Assembly (NCBI RefSeq): GCF_025566965.1
Contig: NZ_JAOQJL010000064.1
Location: 1 to 6,419, forward strand
Length of the DNA: 6,419 nt
DNA from: Blautia_A ammoniilytica
GTDB lineage: Bacteria > Bacillota > Clostridia > Lachnospirales > Lachnospiraceae
Direction: 5' to 3'
Both the position numbers and the translations under genes were made by a program. The notes under the pieces are model-generated. The model was not told the DNA's origin. It made no database searches and was given only the letters and a program-made list of their open reading frames with translations. How positions within the stretch are numbered: position 1 is the stretch's first letter; each line of letters starts with the position of its first letter. Below, one piece after another: positions 4,363 to 6,419 of the stretch.

Positions 4363-5457
4363 ATGGCTAATACCAAATACACACAGGACAAGTATGGCTA
4401 CTTCCAGACAAAAGTCTGGGACGGTACTTACAATGAAAATGGCACAAAGCACCGGATCACCCTGCGTTCTAAGAAGTCCAGCAGGGATCTGGAACGGAAA
4501 GCAAACGCTATGGCCGAAGCAGTCAGAAACAGATCTTACATCCGGCAGTCAGATATATGTGTCCAGGAATATGCCAGACGCTGGCTGGGTGTGTACAAAA
4601 CCTGCCGCGAAGGAAATACCAGGGCTATGTACCAGAACATCATAGAGCGGCACTTAATCTCCCTGGCAACGGTCAAAGTAACAGATCTAATGCGGATCCA
4701 TGTCATGCTTGTCCTCAATGAAGCTCATGGCAAGAACCGGACTCAGGAGCAGATCCTGATGACCATGAAGCAGATTGTGAAGTCCGCTATATCAGACAAG
4801 CTGCTTGCTGCCGGAATCTTTGATGAAATCTTTTCCGGGGTCACAGTAAAAAAGATCCGGTCGGAAAAGCGTCCATTGACCGACTGTGAGAAGAAAGCCG
4901 TATTCCTGGCAGACCTGCAGCCGGCGCACAAGGCTTTTCTGTATCTGATCTACGGCTGTGGCCTCCGCCGTGGGGAAGCTCTTGCCCTGTCAAGATTTGA
5001 CCTGAATTTCCGTACACATACAGTCACGGTCAATAAATCTCTGGCCTTTTCCGGAAACGATCCATACATCAAAGGCACCAAAAACGGAAAAGAGAGGACC
5101 GTTCCAATTCCATCCAGGATCTGCAGATATCTTGAAAACTACTGTCAGGATATAGGAAGACCCCAGTTATTTACCACCAAAGGAAAGCCTTACATAACAA
5201 AATCATCTTACAACAAGATGTGGGCTGCTATCCTGTCTGCTCTAAAAGCAGCGGGAGCTGACACAGATGGCCTGACCGCCCATGTATTCCGCCACAACTA
5301 CTGTACCAACCTGTGCTACCAGATCCCGATGATCAGCATTAAGCATATTGCTGCCCTAATGGGGGACACAGAAAAAATGGTGATTGAAGTATACAACCAT
5401 ATTATTCTTGAAAAAGAGGATACTGTTTCAGCCATAGAAAAGGCTTTGGAAATGTGA
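4363..5457 (+). CDS. int: Tyrosine recombinase/integrase of the element
   Basis: 364 residues, a normal length for ICE and phage integrases of the Tn916/lambda type. Residues 10-55 (YGYFQTKVWDGTYNENGTKH onward) form the AP2-like arm-DNA-binding domain, about 62-155 the SAM-like core-binding domain, and 170-364 the catalytic domain. Visible catalytic residues are R202 (CGLRRGEAL), K240 (GTKNGKERTVPI), H307 and R310 (AHVFRHNY) and nucleophile Y344 (EVYNHI). The usual second His/Trp position is D335 (LMGDTEKM), a substitution I believe is frequent in clostridial integrases. AGAGGA (4347-4352) lies ten bases before the ATG. It is encoded pointing at the tRNA-Lys target, with arm-type repeats directly after its stop. 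Its promoter is probably that at 4048 or readthrough from the repressor operon. Confidence 0.93.
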   Translation: MANTKYTQDKYGYFQTKVWDGTYNENGTKHRITLRSKKSSRDLERKANAMAEAVRNRSYIRQSDICVQEYARRWLGVYKTCREGNTRAMYQNIIERHLISLATVKVTDLMRIHVMLVLNEAHGKNRTQEQILMTMKQIVKSAISDKLLAAGIFDEIFSGVTVKKIRSEKRPLTDCEKKAVFLADLQPAHKAFLYLIYGCGLRRGEALALSRFDLNFRTHTVTVNKSLAFSGNDPYIKGTKNGKERTVPIPSRICRYLENYCQDIGRPQLFTTKGKPYITKSSYNKMWAAILSALKAAGADTDGLTAHVFRHNYCTNLCYQIPMISIKHIAALMGDTEKMVIEVYNHIILEKEDTVSAIEKALEM

Positions 5458-5464
5458 GAAAAAT

Positions 5465-5512
5465 TGAGACATAAATGAGACATATCAGTTTTATGAGACA
5501 CTTTTGAGACAT
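5465..5512 (+). repeat. Four TGAGACAT direct repeats, probable integrase arm sites
   Basis: TGAGACAT occurs at 5465-5472, 5476-5483, 5494-5501 (TGAGACAC) and 5505-5512. They form two pairs, each with 11-base spacing, the pairs offset by 29 bases. They begin eight bases after the integrase stop. An AP2-like arm domain in the integrase predicts such short direct repeats between int and the attachment core. A fifth copy lies at 5598-5605 in the tRNA-Lys acceptor. Confidence 0.75.
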
Positions 5513-5547
5513 GCAAAACGCATTATTTTTATTCACCTGTAAAATAG

Positions 5548-5586
5548 AAAAAATCCGTAAGCCCTTGTAAATAAAGGATCCACGGA
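5548..5586 (-). terminator. Terminator of the rRNA/tRNA operon, inside the element edge
   Basis: On the minus strand TCCGT (5586-5582) pairs with ACGGA (5558-5554). An internal loop and an inner CCTT/AAGG stem follow, with a seven-base loop. Six Ts (5553-5548) complete it. It acts only leftward, immediately after tRNA-Lys, so it should stop host rRNA/tRNA transcription before it runs antisense into int. As it lies between int and the tRNA, it is probably carried by the element. Confidence 0.75.
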
Positions 5587-5597
5587 CATTCTTCAAA

Positions 5598-5620
5598 TGA
5601 GACATCGGGGATTCGAACCC
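5598..5620. other. Probable attR-type junction in tRNA-Lys 3' end
   Basis: The integrase points at this tRNA and its arm-like repeats stop about 85 bases short of it, the usual layout for an attachment core within a tRNA 3' half. The exact core cannot be fixed, because the second copy (other end of the element) is outside the window; the limits given cover the acceptor strand and part of the T arm. Confidence 0.55.
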
Positions 5621-5670
5621 CGGACAACTTGATTAAAAGTCAAGTGCTCTACCAACTGAGCTAATATCCC
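5598..5670 (-). tRNA. tRNA-Lys (anticodon TTT), element insertion site
   Basis: A 73-nt cloverleaf beginning GGGATATTAGCTCAG on the minus strand. The anticodon loop is CTTTTAA with anticodon TTT, and the T arm is CCGGG-GTTCGAAT-CCCCG-like. The 3' strand ATGTCTC plus A73 pairs with GGGATAT only by allowing wobbles at 2-71 and 5-68. No CCA is encoded. Its 3' end faces the integrase and arm repeats, making it the probable attachment site, with the 3' acceptor supplied by the element. Confidence 0.95.
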
Positions 5671-5704
5671 ATATTCTTTTTATTAGCTTTTTAGTCAAAG
5701 CTAA

Positions 5705-5777
<73 letters not shown>

Positions 5778-5782
5778 ATAAG

Positions 5783-5856
5783 TAGCGGGAATAGGATTTG
5801 AACCTATGACCTTCGGGTTATGAGCCCGACGAGCTTCCAGACTGCTCCACCCCGCG
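5783..5856 (-). tRNA. Initiator tRNA-fMet (anticodon CAT)
   Basis: 74 nt. The 5' strand CGCGGGG and 3' strand TCCCGCT leave positions 1-72 (C-U) unpaired. The anticodon stem has the three consecutive G-C pairs (TCGGG/CCCGA) around CTCATAA. Both are initiator hallmarks, so this is fMet rather than elongator Met or CAT-Ile. Confidence 0.95.
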
Positions 5857-5880
5857 GCATTATTAAATTTGAAATTAAAA

Positions 5881-5953
5881 AGCCGATGATCGGACTCGAA
5901 CCGATAACCTGCTGATTACAAATCAGCTGCTCTGCCAATTGAGCCACATCGGC
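5881..5953 (-). tRNA. tRNA-Thr (anticodon TGT)
   Basis: 73 nt. The acceptor GCCGATG pairs with CATCGGC, discriminator T. The anticodon stem GCTGA/TCAGC closes the loop TTTGTAA with anticodon TGT. No encoded CCA. Confidence 0.97.
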
Positions 5954-5997
5954 ACGTAACCGTCTACTGGCCACTTATGAATAATTATTTATTCAAG

Positions 5998-6079
5998 TGG
6001 ATGGAGAAGGATTCGAACCTTCGAAGGCGTTGCCAACAGATTTACAGTCTGCCCCCTTTGGCCACTCGGGAATCCATCC
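5998..6079 (-). tRNA. tRNA-Tyr (anticodon GTA)
   Basis: 82 nt, class II with a long variable arm. The acceptor GGATGGA pairs with TCCATCC and A73 follows. The anticodon loop CTGTAAA carries GTA within the stem CAGA/TCTG. No encoded CCA. Confidence 0.96.
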
Positions 6080-6089
6080 ATGATATCTA

Positions 6090-6162
6090 TGGGACCTATA
6101 GGGCTCGAACCTATGACCCTCTGCTTGTAAGGCAGATGCTCTCCCAGCTGAGCTAAGATCCC
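6090..6162 (-). tRNA. tRNA-Val (anticodon TAC)
   Basis: 73 nt. The acceptor GGGATCT pairs with AGGTCCC (one wobble), A73. The anticodon stem TCTGC/GCAGA closes the loop CTTACAA with anticodon TAC. No encoded CCA. Confidence 0.97.
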
Positions 6163-6192
6163 ATATTATTTAATTCGCTGATTACTCAGCAA

Positions 6193-6266
6193 CGACCCGG
6201 AAGAGACTCGAACTCTCGACCTCCGCCGTGACAGGGCGGCGCTCCAACCAACTGAGCCACCGGGCC
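6193..6266 (-). tRNA. tRNA-Asp (anticodon GTC)
   Basis: 74 nt. The acceptor GGCCCGG pairs with CCGGGTC (one wobble), and discriminator G73 is the expected Asp identity base. The anticodon loop CTGTCAC carries GTC. It is the first tRNA after the 23S gene, about 64 bases from the 23S 3' end. Confidence 0.97.
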
Positions 6267-6330
6267 AGATTATTGTACCTTCAAAACCACATACATGCTG
6301 ACATCCTTTAGAATCTTTAACCTGCTTTTT

Positions 6331-6419
6331 GGTCAAGCCCTCGACCGATTAGTACTGGTCAACTCCGTACATTACTGCACTTCCATCTCCAGCCTATCTA
6401 CCTCGTCGTCTTCAAGGGG
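6331..6419 (-). rRNA. 23S rRNA, 3' end (partial)
   Basis: The minus strand reads through the highly conserved end of 23S rRNA: GATAGGCTGGAG, then AGTGCAGTAATGTA, GACCAGTACTAATCGGTC and GAGGGCTTGACC. The mature 3' end is placed near 6331 by analogy with other Firmicute 23S genes. The gene continues past the right edge. No 5S gene lies between it and the first tRNA. Confidence 0.95.

Noticed and set aside
4268..4645. 125-codon plus-strand frame overlapping the integrase start
   Set aside because: Mostly lies in another frame of the well-supported integrase gene; the internal ATG at 4351 only coincides with the integrase ribosome site.
5465..5512. Short repeats as a CRISPR array
   Set aside because: Repeats of eight bases with 3-10 base gaps are far too short for CRISPR; position after int fits arm-type binding sites.
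5676..5699. Possible promoter (TTGACT, then AATATG) before tRNA-Lys
   Set aside because: The -10 match is poor and the start would fall inside the tRNA; the gene is more simply part of the rRNA/tRNA operon.

Overview
The window looks like the integrase-proximal (right) end of an integrated mobile element, either an ICEBs1-like integrative conjugative element or a prophage, inserted into the 3' end of a tRNA-Lys gene in a rRNA/tRNA operon. The host is probably a clostridial Firmicute, likely Lachnospiraceae-like. The reasons are strong AGGAGG-type ribosome sites, GTG/TTG starts, tRNAs without an encoded CCA, and protein families typical of that group. No conjugation or phage structural gene is in view, so the element type is undecided; the rest of it must lie to the left.

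Layout, left to right. Positions 1-2067 hold a leftward (minus-strand) operon. Read from its promoter it encodes a small Cro/CI-type HTH protein, a 61-aa unknown, a 32-aa glycine-zipper peptide, a 103-aa unknown, an excisionase-like HTH protein, a ~57-aa two-span membrane protein, and the first codons of a further gene cut by the window edge. One rightward gene (1129-1683, a membrane-anchored protein with its own promoter) sits antisense inside this operon. At the far left a compact promoter-hairpin-terminator unit on the plus strand (19-120) looks like a ~65-nt antisense RNA.

Positions 2145-2340 form the control switch. A consensus leftward promoter (TTGACA-17-TATAAT) and a rightward promoter (TTGACT-17-TATTAT) face each other, and six copies of a GATGAA-N4-TTCATC-type dyad are arranged almost mirror-symmetrically around them. 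The rightward operon follows: an ImmR-like repressor, an ImmA/IrrE-type metallopeptidase (HELGH), and a PemK/MazF-like toxin with a ~100-residue helical insertion and no visible antitoxin. This matches the immR-immA-int order of ICEBs1 with a toxin gene added between immA and int.

Positions 4037-4362 contain no convincing protein gene but are full of RNA signals: a strong promoter, a ~100-nt structured candidate ncRNA ending in a terminator, and hairpins with mutually exclusive pairings ahead of the tyrosine integrase (4363-5457). Past the integrase come four copies of TGAGACAT (probable arm-type sites). A leftward terminator and the element/tRNA-Lys junction follow, where a fifth copy of TGAGACAT forms the tRNA 3' acceptor strand. 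Positions 5598-6266 carry seven minus-strand tRNAs (transcribed order Asp, Val, Tyr, Thr, fMet, Phe, Lys) downstream of the 3' end of a 23S rRNA gene at 6331-6419.

Inferred working model: the repressor holds the leftward operon off; damage or signalling activates the ImmA-type protease, which removes the repressor; the leftward operon, including the Xis-like protein, is then expressed, and integrase plus Xis excise the element from tRNA-Lys.
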